Shown here: positions 18,675 through 26,787 of the stretch, piece by piece
Position numbering within the stretch: the stretch's first letter is position 1
Layout of the letters: each line of letters starts with the position of its first letter
Notes under the pieces: generated by a model
What the model was told of the DNA's origin: nothing
What the model saw: the letters and a program-made list of their open reading frames with translations, nothing else
The model's database searches: none
Position numbers and translations under genes: made by a program
Origin: Candidatus Poribacteria bacterium
Lineage (GTDB): Bacteria; Poribacteria; WGA-4E; GCA-2687025
Direction: 5' to 3'
Length of the DNA stretch: 64,000 nucleotides
Assembly (NCBI GenBank): GCA_018644665.1
Contig: JABGQA010000074.1
Location: 34,648-98,647, forward strand

Positions 18675-18775
18675 CGAGAGATCTCCCATGCTTGCATCTG
18701 TCCGGGCTCTCGCAATCAAGCGAGGGCGAGCGTATCCGTTGGACTGTAGTATTGCGCGTTACGAGTCGGGACGTG

Positions 18776-19153
18776 TTACGCGCGCACGGGTGGGCCGCGA
18801 TTGGGCCGGAAGCTGGGGAGGGCAGGGGAGTCTGCTGGGGGCGGTGGTTCGCCGAACGGCCTCGGCGTCACGGCGACGAGCGCGGGAGCAAGCCGGTGGA
18901 TCGTCGCGGGTAGACATGTGGGATCGACGATGAGCTTGGCGATCATCGGCGGCACGAACGCGTCCGCCGGAATCGCGGGCGCCTCCGCCAACTCACAGTG
19001 GTTCTCGCACGCGTCCGACGTCTCGACGGGCGCGGCGCAGCAATCGTGGCTCGCAGGGGCGTCCACTACCGCACATTCCGCCGTCATCGCGCAGAGAGGG
19101 CCGCCTGCTATGATGAGCAATGCGACCAGCGCGAGTGTCAGGGAGCGACGCAT
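18776..19153 (-). CDS. Small cysteine-rich secreted protein, first gene of metal operon
   Basis: 125 residues from ATG 19153, with GAGGAG seven bases upstream. A signal peptide (LTLALVALLIIAGGPLCA) is followed by a short Cys cluster (SHDCCAAPVETSDACENHC) and a Pro-rich tail (FGEPPPPADSP). Short exported proteins with a DCC...C...C cluster often head heavy-metal efflux operons, so a metal-binding or metal-resistance accessory role is inferred. The longer open frame upstream (to 19405) runs across the promoter and is not used here. Confidence 0.7.
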   Translation of the reverse strand: MRRSLTLALVALLIIAGGPLCAMTAECAVVDAPASHDCCAAPVETSDACENHCELAEAPAIPADAFVPPMIAKLIVDPTCLPATIHRLAPALVAVTPRPFGEPPPPADSPALPSFRPNRGPPVRA

Positions 19154-19213
19154 CCAGTTACTCCTCAGGCGACGCCGTCCGGTCTCGTGGACGACGTTGG
19201 GTCCTTCAGTGCA

Positions 19214-19242
19214 AGTAAAGCCCCGGGGCCGAACGAAGTCAA
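19214..19242 (-). promoter_or_regulatory. Promoter of the metal-efflux operon with palindrome in spacer
   Basis: Read on the minus strand: TTGACT, 17-base spacer, TTTACT, with the start expected near 19207. The spacer contains the perfect palindrome GCCCCGGGGC (19220-19229). A dyad between -35 and -10 is where MerR-family metal regulators bind, although their spacers are usually 19-20 bases; a repressor is equally possible. No metal regulator gene is seen nearby. Confidence 0.55.
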
Positions 19243-19308
19243 GTCGGCCCGACGCGAGATGCCCGCGAACCCGCATCCCGGCTGGGCTCCGCCGACATTC
19301 TCCGCAGC

Positions 19309-19337
19309 TTGTCGCTCTATGTGCGGCATGATACCAT
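19309..19337 (+). promoter_or_regulatory. Promoter of the HNH gene
   Basis: TTGTCG (19309-19314), spacer 17, TACCAT (19332-19337). A short dyad ATACC-ATCGC-GGTAT (19331-19345) overlaps the -10 and could be an operator. Confidence 0.45.
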
Positions 19338-19382
19338 CGCGGTATGTGGCGTGGTGTGACCGTTCGTCGGGATGTCTCCGGG

Positions 19383-19907
19383 ATGAGCAACTGGACAAGT
19401 ACCAACGTGCTCGTGTTGAACGCGAGTTACGAGGCCATCCACATCTGCGACGTACGCCGAGCGCTGAAGATGCTCGTCAAGGGCGTAGCCAGCGTCGAGG
19501 AGGAATCCGACATCCTCGTGCGCGCGGAGCGATGGGCGATTCGACTGCCCTACGTCATCCGGCTGCGACAGTACGTGCAGATACCGCATCGGCCGGTGAA
19601 GTTCTCGCGCCGCAACGTACTCGTACGCGATCGCTACACGTGCCAATACTGTCACAACGTGTTTTCCGCCGGAGAGTTGACGCTGGACCACGTACAGCCG
19701 AGGTCGCGCGGCGGCAAGACGACCTGGGACAACGTACTCAGCGCCTGCAAACGGTGCAATCTCGTCAAGAGCGACCGGACGCCCGCGGAGGCGTCCATGA
19801 CCGCGTTGAGGTCGCCGCGAGCGCCGACTATCACCTACTTCATGCAGCTCACGCGCTTCTCGAACGTGGCGCACGAGTCGTGGCGCAAGTACCTCTTCCT
19901 TAAATAG
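19383..19907 (+). CDS. HNH endonuclease
   Basis: 174 residues. The N-terminal segment VLVLNASYEAIHICDVRRA is the standard opening of this small HNH family. The nuclease core is CQYCHNVF...LTLDHVQPRSRGG...ACKRCNLVKS, with two CxxC zinc pairs and the catalytic His of the HNH fold. I chose the ATG at 19383 because the family normally begins a few residues before VLVLN; ATG 19344 would add 13 residues. Members are found widely as chromosomal single genes and their cellular role is unsettled (DNA repair or restriction-like). Confidence 0.85.
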   Translation: MSNWTSTNVLVLNASYEAIHICDVRRALKMLVKGVASVEEESDILVRAERWAIRLPYVIRLRQYVQIPHRPVKFSRRNVLVRDRYTCQYCHNVFSAGELTLDHVQPRSRGGKTTWDNVLSACKRCNLVKSDRTPAEASMTALRSPRAPTITYFMQLTRFSNVAHESWRKYLFLK

Positions 19908-19924
19908 CCCCGCAAATACCCTCA

Positions 19925-20587
19925 ATGACACCGCGGCCTGATCGAACACCGATCGCACTCCTCGTCTCGGTCTGCGTCTACCTGGCCGGGTGCGCGGCGC
20001 CGCCCGACCTGTATACAGAAACCGCGTACATGATGCGGTACGGCGAGGACGCGAGGCGTCAGGCCGGCCGCGGCATCGGCGAGGTGGTGACGCCGCCCGA
20101 GGCGCGCCTGGCCACGCTCGTGTCACTAATGACGGTGGCCGAGCGGCGCCCGCATCGTGTCGTCGCCGCCGACGGGGCGTTCGTCGTTCCACAGGGGGGC
20201 GCCGACGTCTCGGCGGGCTCGCTCGCGCCGATTGCCGTCGACGCGGACCGGCTTACGACGTTCCTCAGAGAGCAGTACGGCATAGGCATTGTCGACATCA
20301 GCGAAGCGAACGGCCGGTACAACGGGGCGCAGAACGAACTGCGCGTGCGTCTCGTGACCGACGAGTGCACGGAAGCGGAGGCGCTGCACGACTTCATGCT
20401 CATCTGCGCCGGCGTGTACGGTATGGACTCCGAGCGGACGGTCGATGTCGTCCGGGCGTCTGCCGTAGACGGCTCGCTACAGCCGTGGCTCGACCTCGGG
20501 ACTACAATGGACGCGTTCGACGAGTATCGGCGCGGCGACCTCGACCTGGCTGGCTGGGTGCGGGGTCTCGACAGGTCTCACTATTGA
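19925..20587 (+). CDS. Hypothetical lipoprotein
   Basis: 220 residues. The signal ends [10 protein letters not shown], with lipidation on the Cys near residue 23, so the product is anchored to a membrane. No known domain is recognised in the rest ([38 protein letters not shown]). It lies 17 bases after the HNH gene and in the same frame just upstream of rnpA, possibly co-transcribed with both. Confidence 0.7.
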   Translation: MTPRPDRTPIALLVSVCVYLAGCAAPPDLYTETAYMMRYGEDARRQAGRGIGEVVTPPEARLATLVSLMTVAERRPHRVVAADGAFVVPQGGADVSAGSLAPIAVDADRLTTFLREQYGIGIVDISEANGRYNGAQNELRVRLVTDECTEAEALHDFMLICAGVYGMDSERTVDVVRASAVDGSLQPWLDLGTTMDAFDEYRRGDLDLAGWVRGLDRSHY

Positions 20588-20644
20588 GCCGCCCCTTACC
20601 CCCGGCGGTCTGGTGGACGATGGACTGCGCCGTGCATTTGGAGA

Positions 20645-21067
20645 CTGCACGTCAAGACACTCAAGAAGCGCTGGGAGTTCCGGCGCGCATACAACCGCGG
20701 CCGCAAGGTGTGGGACGGCGTGTACGTCGTCTACGTCCTGCCGACACCCGATGGGGTCGCTACGCTCGACGGACCGTCGCGATACGGGCTGACGGCGACG
20801 CGCAAGATCGGCGACGCGGTGCGACGGAACCGCGCCAAGCGTTTGATACGCGAGGCGCTGCGAACCTGCGAAGCCGACTTGCGCGCGGGGCTCGACATCG
20901 TCGTGGTCGCTCGGGCTCGGGCGCCGCACATCCGACTCGACGAGGCGTGCCGGTCGCTGACGGCTCTCTTGCAGCGCGCCGGCGTCCTCAACGCGTCGCC
21001 GTCGATGGGAGAACGCGGGTCGACTGCCCGACGCGCCGAGACGGCAGCCGCGGAGACCGTGCGATGA
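20645..21067 (+). CDS. rnpA: Ribonuclease P protein component; start codon non-canonical
   Basis: The protein contains [17 protein letters not shown], the loop [20 protein letters not shown] (RNR motif) and LIREALR, which are diagnostic for RnpA, the protein cofactor of RNase P that matures tRNA 5' ends. No ATG, GTG or TTG precedes the essential N-terminus in this frame; GTG 20708 would delete the conserved LKKRxEFxxxY segment. Candidates are CTG 20645 (used here) and GTC 20651, the latter with GGAG at an ideal seven-base spacing. It overlaps yidD by ATGA. The C-terminal ~20 residues are a low-complexity extension. Confidence 0.85.
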   Translation: MHVKTLKKRWEFRRAYNRGRKVWDGVYVVYVLPTPDGVATLDGPSRYGLTATRKIGDAVRRNRAKRLIREALRTCEADLRAGLDIVVVARARAPHIRLDEACRSLTALLQRAGVLNASPSMGERGSTARRAETAAAETVR

Positions 21068-21348
21068 ACGGCGTGAGCCCCAGTCGGGCATTCACAGTCG
21101 CGGCGGCATCGGCTATCCGAGCTTACCAGCTCGTCCTGTCGCCTATACTCGGCGCCAACTGCCGGTTCCAGCCGACGTGCTCCGAATACGCTCGCGAAGC
21201 TCTACTGACACATGGCTTCCGTCGCGGGATGGCGCTGGCCACGAAACGCGTCGTTCGCTGCCATCCGTGGGACGCGGGCGGCTATGACCCAGTACCCAGC
21301 GACGGCTCCGAATCGAACACACGCGCCAATGACGCGCTATTACCCTAG
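21064..21348 (+). CDS. yidD: Membrane protein insertion efficiency factor YidD
   Basis: 94 residues beginning at the ATGA overlap with rnpA. It carries the family hallmarks [31 protein letters not shown] and [14 protein letters not shown], with the conserved cysteines. YidD is a small amphipathic inner-membrane-associated protein that helps YidC-dependent insertion, and it sits in its usual place between rnpA and yidC. Confidence 0.95.
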   Translation: MNGVSPSRAFTVAAASAIRAYQLVLSPILGANCRFQPTCSEYAREALLTHGFRRGMALATKRVVRCHPWDAGGYDPVPSDGSESNTRANDALLP

Positions 21349-21367
21349 TTAGCCGAGTAACCACACG

Positions 21368-23527
21368 ATGGACCGACGTACGGTAATCTTCATCCTCCTC
21401 TCGACTGCGATATTCGTCGCGTGGTCACTCTACAGCAGGCGGGGCGGACAGGACTCCGACGTGCCGCTAACGCCTGGCGAAGGGGAGCTTGCGCGAGAGG
21501 CGTTCCCCGAGGGCGCCATGCCCGACATGACGCAGCCTAACGTCGCGCTCCCGCAGGACGCGACCACCGGCGGCGTGGCGGGGGTCGCGCAAGCGGTGCG
21601 GGACGCTCAGGTGACGACCGTCACGACCGACGCGTACGAGGTGGAAGTTGTCCCGCGGACGGCGTCGCTGCGCACGTGGAAGCTCCGGCAGTATCCACAG
21701 CGGAATCCCAAGGGCCGCCTCGCCAATCGGCCGGTAGACCTTATCCCAGTGAACGGCCCCGACTACGGCGGGCTGCGGATCAACGGCCATACGCTTGACT
21801 GGACCGCCGTCGACGCTGGCGTCGACCGGCTACGGTTGGCCTCCGTGGCAGACGAGGCATCGTTGGCCTACGTGGCGCGGATCGGGGATGTTGAGGTCAC
21901 GAAGACCTTCACGTTCCGCGGCAGCAATGTCGACGATCTCGCTGCAGGCAAGCCCGGCTCCTCCGACGGCTACGGCGTTGACGTCAGCCTGGCGTTTGAG
22001 AACGTCGGCTCCGAGGCGTCCAGCGAGTTGGCGCAGGGGTACGAACTGCGGTGGGGCCCTGGCATCGCGATGGACCGCGAACGCTACGATCCCAAGGGGT
22101 ACGGCGTCGCCGGTGGGCTGCTGTCGACCGGTGAACTGGTGTCCGCGACACGGGTCATGGATCGCGACTACGCCATACCCGGGCCGCAGGGCAAGGATGG
22201 CCAGGATCTGGACCCGGCGGACTCGACGCGCACGGCGTGGGCCGCCATCCACAGCAAGTACTTCGTGGCGGCCCTTCTCACGGGCGACCTGCCGGACAGC
22301 CGGGGGATGCCGCGTCGGGCGAGATTCTCGGAATACGACGCCTACGACACGCCGGCCCCACGCGAGCCGGCACGCTACGAGCTGCTCCTGAACACGGGCA
22401 AGGACTGGCTCCTGGACGACGAGCACTTCGGGCAGGCGAAGACGACGCGCACGCTGATCATACCTACGGGTAAGAAGCACCTTAACGATGACATCGCCAT
22501 GATGGCGGGCAAGGACATCGGTGACGAGGGCGCCTTGCGCAAGTCCGAGGAGCGTGTCGCGCGAACGTACGCCGACTATGGCGATGCGATGAACCTGCTG
22601 TCGGGAGCGCGGCTCGAGGTGTCCGGCATCTTCCTGGACCCCGGCGAGACGGCGACAGACCAGTTCCGCCTGTACGGCGGCCCCAAGCACACGACGATCC
22701 TCAGCGAGGTGACTCTCCCGGACGGCGCGACGCCGGCGCACATGAACGAGATCATCCGCTACGGATTCACAGGGCCGTTGGCGAAGGGTCTTCTGTGGCT
22801 GCTGAAGTTCTTCCACTCGGGGCTGCGGAACTACGGCCTCGCCATCGTTCTGCTGACCATTTTGGTACGCGGAGCGATGTTCCCGATCTCGCAGCGCAGC
22901 TCGCAGTCCATGAAGCAGATGCAGCAGCGCATGAAGATCATCCAGCCGGACCTCGACGAGGTCCGACGCAAGCATAAGGCCGACCCGCAGCGCGTCAACA
23001 CCGAGACGCTGAAGATCTACCGCAAGTACGGCGTCAACCCGGCAGGTCAGTTGGGTGGGTGCTTGATGATCGCTGCGCAGATGCCGATCTTCTTTGCCAT
23101 GTTCTCGATGCTCAGGAACGCGGCGGAGCTGCGCGGGGCTCCGTTCGTGCTGTGGGTCGACGACCTGACGGCGCCCGACATGCTCGTGTCGGTCTTCGGG
23201 TTCCCGATCCGCATACTGCCATTGGTGATGACCGTCGGGACGATACTGCAGCAGAAGATGAACCCGGCGTCTGGGTCCATGGCGGGCGGGCAGCAGCGCA
23301 TGATGATGTTCATGCCGGTCATCTTCCTGTTCATGCTGTACAACATGGCATCCGGGCTGAATCTGTATTGGGGCATAAGCACGTTGCTGGGCGTCGGGCA
23401 GCAGTTCCTCGTGAACAAGTACGGCAAGAGCACGGGCGACGAGGACCTGACGGCCGCAGACCTGGAGCGGATGGCGAACCAGGCGCGCAAGAAGAAGCGT
23501 CGACGCCCCATGACTTCGAGAGCATAG
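21368..23527 (+). CDS. yidC: Membrane protein insertase YidC
   Basis: 719 residues. The N-terminal membrane anchor (MDRRTVIFILLSTAIFVAWS) is followed by a periplasmic beta-sandwich domain of ~400 residues and the 60-kDa-inner-membrane-protein core from ~475 (NYGLAIVLLTILVRGAMFPI with the hydrophilic-groove Arg, then QMPIFFAMFSMLRNAAELR, and the last helices ending LYWGISTLLGVGQQFLV). The basic C-terminus (ARKKKRRRP) matches ribosome-binding tails. The insertase acts alone or with SecYEG on inner-membrane proteins. Confidence 0.97.
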   Translation: MDRRTVIFILLSTAIFVAWSLYSRRGGQDSDVPLTPGEGELAREAFPEGAMPDMTQPNVALPQDATTGGVAGVAQAVRDAQVTTVTTDAYEVEVVPRTASLRTWKLRQYPQRNPKGRLANRPVDLIPVNGPDYGGLRINGHTLDWTAVDAGVDRLRLASVADEASLAYVARIGDVEVTKTFTFRGSNVDDLAAGKPGSSDGYGVDVSLAFENVGSEASSELAQGYELRWGPGIAMDRERYDPKGYGVAGGLLSTGELVSATRVMDRDYAIPGPQGKDGQDLDPADSTRTAWAAIHSKYFVAALLTGDLPDSRGMPRRARFSEYDAYDTPAPREPARYELLLNTGKDWLLDDEHFGQAKTTRTLIIPTGKKHLNDDIAMMAGKDIGDEGALRKSEERVARTYADYGDAMNLLSGARLEVSGIFLDPGETATDQFRLYGGPKHTTILSEVTLPDGATPAHMNEIIRYGFTGPLAKGLLWLLKFFHSGLRNYGLAIVLLTILVRGAMFPISQRSSQSMKQMQQRMKIIQPDLDEVRRKHKADPQRVNTETLKIYRKYGVNPAGQLGGCLMIAAQMPIFFAMFSMLRNAAELRGAPFVLWVDDLTAPDMLVSVFGFPIRILPLVMTVGTILQQKMNPASGSMAGGQQRMMMFMPVIFLFMLYNMASGLNLYWGISTLLGVGQQFLVNKYGKSTGDEDLTAADLERMANQARKKKRRRPMTSRA

Positions 23528-23571
23528 TCGCGGCCAAGAACCGGCGCGCGCGATAGCAAAGGAGCGGTCCA

Positions 23572-24276
23572 ATGCCGATACCCCAGATCCAGGCCGCAGA
23601 AGCAGACGGCCTGACGAAGGAAGAGGCCCTGCGCGCCGCGTTCGAGGAATTGGGTGTTCCCTCGGACGCGTGGGAGGGCGACTCGTCCGACGACATCCGC
23701 CGCGTGGCGCTGGAGGCGCTTGAACTGGGCCCGTCCGAGGTCACGATACGGGTGCTCTCGGAGGGCACGAAGGGCCTTCTCGGCCTTGGGGGCAAGAGCG
23801 CGCGTGTGCGCGTCTCGCTGCAGGAGGCGGCCGACACGTCTCCGGCGGATATCCTCCGCGACATCATCGACTTGATGGGCATCGACGCCGACGTCGAGGC
23901 TGAGGTCCGCGAGGACGAGCTGTACCTCAACATCGACACAGATGACGTGGCACTCCTCATCGGCCGACACGGGACCACCCTCGACGCGATCCAGTACCTG
24001 GTGAACAGCGCCGTCAGTAAGACGTCGGACGTGCGGCAGCGTATCGTGGTGAACGCGGGTGAATACCGTGAGAAGCGGGAGGACATGCTCGTCGAGATGG
24101 CGCACCAGGCGGCGCGACGCGCCCGCGCCACGGGCCGCGAGGTGCCCCTGGAGCCGATGAGCCCCAGGGATCGCCGCATCGTGCATATGACGTTGCGCGA
24201 CGACGAGGACGTCCGCACCTTCAGCCGCGACGAGGGACGGTTCCGCGCCGTGGTGGTAGCCCCTAGCGACAGCTAG
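23572..24276 (+). CDS. jag: RNA-binding protein Jag/KhpB
   Basis: 234 residues in three parts: the Jag N-terminal domain (residues ~15-80, ending EGTKGLLGLGG), a KH domain (~95-160, LLIGRHGTTLDAIQYLVN) and an R3H domain (~165-230, MSPRDRRIVHMTLRDD). It is an RNA-binding partner of the yidC cluster. The ATG follows AAAGGAGCGGTCC. It sits between yidC and mnmE as in many bacteria. Confidence 0.95.
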   Translation: MPIPQIQAAEADGLTKEEALRAAFEELGVPSDAWEGDSSDDIRRVALEALELGPSEVTIRVLSEGTKGLLGLGGKSARVRVSLQEAADTSPADILRDIIDLMGIDADVEAEVREDELYLNIDTDDVALLIGRHGTTLDAIQYLVNSAVSKTSDVRQRIVVNAGEYREKREDMLVEMAHQAARRARATGREVPLEPMSPRDRRIVHMTLRDDEDVRTFSRDEGRFRAVVVAPSDS

Positions 24277-24297
24277 TCGACCACCCGGGGCGCGCGC

Positions 24298-25683
24298 ATG
24301 CCTTGGCTTGCGGACGACACGGACACGATCGCCGCTATCGCCACCCCGCGCGGCGTCGGCGGCATCGGGGTCATACGCGTCAGCGGTTCGTACGCGCTGG
24401 CGTGCGTGCGGGCCGTCTTCCGGCCGTCGCGTTCCGCGACGTACACGCCGACCCGCTCACACGCGATCACGCACGGTCACGTTATCGCGCCGTCCACCCG
24501 GACGGTCATTGATGAGGCCCTCGTCTCCTACTATCGCGAGCCGACGACGTACACGGGCGAGGAGATGCTCGAGGTGAGCGTCCATGGCGGCCCTGTCGTT
24601 CTCGACGAGACACTCGCCGCTGTGTGCGAGGCGGGGGCGCGCATCGCCAATCCGGGCGAATTCACTCAGCGCGCATTCCTCAACGGCAGGATGGACCTCG
24701 CGCAGGCCGAGGCGGTCGCGGACATCATCCACGCGAAGACGCGCCACGGTAGGCGCGCCGCGACGGCGCAACTCGACGGGGCGCTGTCCCGCCGGCTCGG
24801 CGGCCTTCGTGACCGGTTGGTCGACATCCTCGCCGAGGTTGAGGCGCACGTCGACTTCCCGGAGGACGATCTCGACTTCGAGCCCGCGGCAGCGGTCGCG
24901 TCGGCCATCGACGGCGTCGCCGCAGGGGTTGGCGAACTTCTGGCCGAGGGCGCTCGCGGCCAGAACGTCCGCGACGGCATCGACGTGGCGATCGTGGGCA
25001 AGCCGAACGTTGGCAAGTCCAGCCTGTTGAACGCGCTGCTGAAGGACGATCGGGCGATCGTCACGGCGACGCCCGGGACGACGCGTGACGTTGTCGAAGG
25101 TCACGTCGATATGTGCGGCGTGCCGGTGCGTCTCGCCGATACGGCGGGCATGCGCGACACCAACGATGAGATCGAGCGAGAGGGCGTGACGCGATCAAGG
25201 CGCCGCGCGGAGCACGCGGATGTGGTCGTTGGGGTGCTCGATCTGTCGCAACCCGTCGAGGCCGAAGACCGGGAGATACTCGCGTTGCTCGCGGCTCGCG
25301 TGCGTATACTCGTGGCCAACAAGGCCGACCTCGTCCGCGCCTGGGAGCCGGAAGAGGCGCTCGGCGACGGCGTGGTTGTCGTATCGGCCACGCTCGGGGA
25401 CGGCCTGCCGAAGCTGGTGACCGCGATCGCGTCGGCGGCTGCGGGCCCGGACGCACAGACCTCCGAGCCCCCCGCGGTGACCAACGCGCGGCACGTCGAG
25501 GCGCTACGGCACGCCGCCGAGTCGTTGGGTCACGCCCGGCGCACCGCGTTCGAAGGGCTGCCACCCGAACTCATCGCCGTCGATCTCCGCGGAGCGCTGA
25601 ACGCGGTGGGCCTCATCCTCGGTGACACAGCCACCGAGGACGTGCTGGAACGCATCTTCTCGCAGTTCTGTATCGGGAAATAG
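24298..25683 (+). CDS. mnmE: tRNA uridine-5-carboxymethylaminomethyl modification GTPase MnmE
   Basis: 461 residues. The N-terminal folate-binding domain (TIAAIATPRGVGGIGVIRVS) leads into a helical domain, with the GTPase inserted from ~225 (GKPNVGKSSLLNALL, TPGTTRD, DTAGM, NKAD), and the protein ends with the invariant FCIGK containing the catalytic Cys. With MnmG it modifies the wobble uridine of certain tRNAs. It is the last gene of the rnpA-yidD-yidC-jag-mnmE run. Confidence 0.97.
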   Translation: MPWLADDTDTIAAIATPRGVGGIGVIRVSGSYALACVRAVFRPSRSATYTPTRSHAITHGHVIAPSTRTVIDEALVSYYREPTTYTGEEMLEVSVHGGPVVLDETLAAVCEAGARIANPGEFTQRAFLNGRMDLAQAEAVADIIHAKTRHGRRAATAQLDGALSRRLGGLRDRLVDILAEVEAHVDFPEDDLDFEPAAAVASAIDGVAAGVGELLAEGARGQNVRDGIDVAIVGKPNVGKSSLLNALLKDDRAIVTATPGTTRDVVEGHVDMCGVPVRLADTAGMRDTNDEIEREGVTRSRRRAEHADVVVGVLDLSQPVEAEDREILALLAARVRILVANKADLVRAWEPEEALGDGVVVVSATLGDGLPKLVTAIASAAAGPDAQTSEPPAVTNARHVEALRHAAESLGHARRTAFEGLPPELIAVDLRGALNAVGLILGDTATEDVLERIFSQFCIGK

Positions 25684-25744
25684 CCGGGCAGGGCACCGGT
25701 CGATCGTGGGCGCAGAGGGGCGTATTGGTCAGGAGCCCACCTCC

Positions 25745-25800
25745 GTCTTCCCCTGCGAGTGGAAGACGCTCGCGCGTGCCGCTGCAACGTCGCGGCACGC
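25745..25800. terminator. Two tandem hairpins between convergent genes
   Basis: Hairpin 1: GTCTTCC (25745-25751) / GGAAGAC (25761-25767), 9-base loop. Hairpin 2: GCGTGCCGC (25774-25782) / GCGGCACGC (25792-25800), 9-base loop. Both stems are perfect. They lie between mnmE and the convergent HAD gene and probably end transcription from both sides. Neither has a T-run. Confidence 0.6.
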
Positions 25801-25842
25801 CCCGAGCTTCTGCGTATCGGGCCACGACGGCCCGGCACACCA

Positions 25843-26685
25843 TCAGTTGGGTGGGGCTAGGAGCCCCCATGCGTCGAGCGCCCTGACGATGCCGTCGTCA
25901 CGGTTCGAAAGCGTGACGTGGTCGGCTAGGTCCTTCAGTTCGGCGTGCGCGTTCTCCATTGCCACGGATACGCCCGCCGCGGCGAGCATGCTGGCGTCGT
26001 TAGCAGCATCGCCGAACGCCATCACCTCGGCCATGGGGATGTCGTACATGTCGGCGACCTGCCCCAGAGCCCGCCCCTTCGACACGTCCGGGTGCATCAG
26101 CTCGACGTATTCCGGCATCGTGGTCGTCACGTACAGGCGCTCGCCGAACATCGCGCGGAACCGGTCGACTAGCTCCAACGCCTGCTCGGGATCGGTGATC
26201 ACGATCATCTTGGTCGGGGCCTTGTTCGGACCGAAGTCTGCCAGGTCATCCACCACGTGCCCCGTCAGGCGCGTTCGCCCTTCGTACAGCTCCATCCACG
26301 AATTCCGCTCGATGGTCCAGAAGCGGTCGTCCCAGAAGTACTGGAGGTGTAGGCCCTCGTCTGCCGCGATCTTCACGGCTTCGCGCGCCAGGTCGTACGG
26401 GACCGGCGTGTGTGCGATCGCGCGTTCCTCAGCAACATCCCACACGAGGGCTCCGTTGTACGCGATGATCGGTGTCGTGAGCGCCAACTGCTCGTGAAAC
26501 GGGCGCTGGCCACTCACCATCCGCCCAGAGGCCATGACAAGGCGCACGTCTCGTTCTGCCAATTCGGGCAGCCGCTTGCGCGAGGCATCGGAGAGCACGA
26601 AGTTCCGGTTCAGCAGCGTCCCGTCCATGTCGCAGGCAACCATCCGAATCGGATGGTCCAGAGCCGGCAGCTTCAGCGCGCGCAT
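25843..26685 (-). CDS. Cof-type HAD-superfamily sugar-phosphatase
   Basis: 280 residues from ATG 26685 (GGAGG seven bases upstream). HAD motifs: VACDMDGTLLNRN (nucleophile Asp and acid/base Asp), MASGR (motif II region), a conserved Lys near residue 190 within the family pattern, and VMAFGDAANDASMLAAAG (motif IV acidic pair). The C2 cap between motifs fits the Cof/IIB class that dephosphorylates sugar phosphates and FMN-like molecules. An in-frame ATG six codons upstream is less likely. Confidence 0.9.
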   Translation of the reverse strand: MRALKLPALDHPIRMVACDMDGTLLNRNFVLSDASRKRLPELAERDVRLVMASGRMVSGQRPFHEQLALTTPIIAYNGALVWDVAEERAIAHTPVPYDLAREAVKIAADEGLHLQYFWDDRFWTIERNSWMELYEGRTRLTGHVVDDLADFGPNKAPTKMIVITDPEQALELVDRFRAMFGERLYVTTTMPEYVELMHPDVSKGRALGQVADMYDIPMAEVMAFGDAANDASMLAAAGVSVAMENAHAELKDLADHVTLSNRDDGIVRALDAWGLLAPPN

Positions 26686-26707
26686 CCACACCCTCCATGA
26701 CACGCGA

Positions 26708-26737
26708 AAGCGGGACGCCGTTGGAAGCGTCCCGCTT
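26708..26737 (-). terminator. Intrinsic terminator after the TPR lipoprotein gene
   Basis: A perfect 11-bp stem (AAGCGGGACGC / GCGTCCCGCTT) with an 8-base loop, 51 bases downstream of the stop at 26788 on the minus strand and followed there by a short TTT. It also separates that gene from the HAD gene. Confidence 0.75.
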
Positions 26738-26787
26738 ATCTCGATAGGTTGTCCGATCGAGCGGCGATGACCTCGCCGCGCGTCGGG

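Noticed and set aside
18776..19405. 209-residue version of the small Cys-rich protein
   Set aside because: The extra 84 codons cross the operon promoter and lack a ribosome site; ATG 19153 has GAGGAG and a signal peptide.
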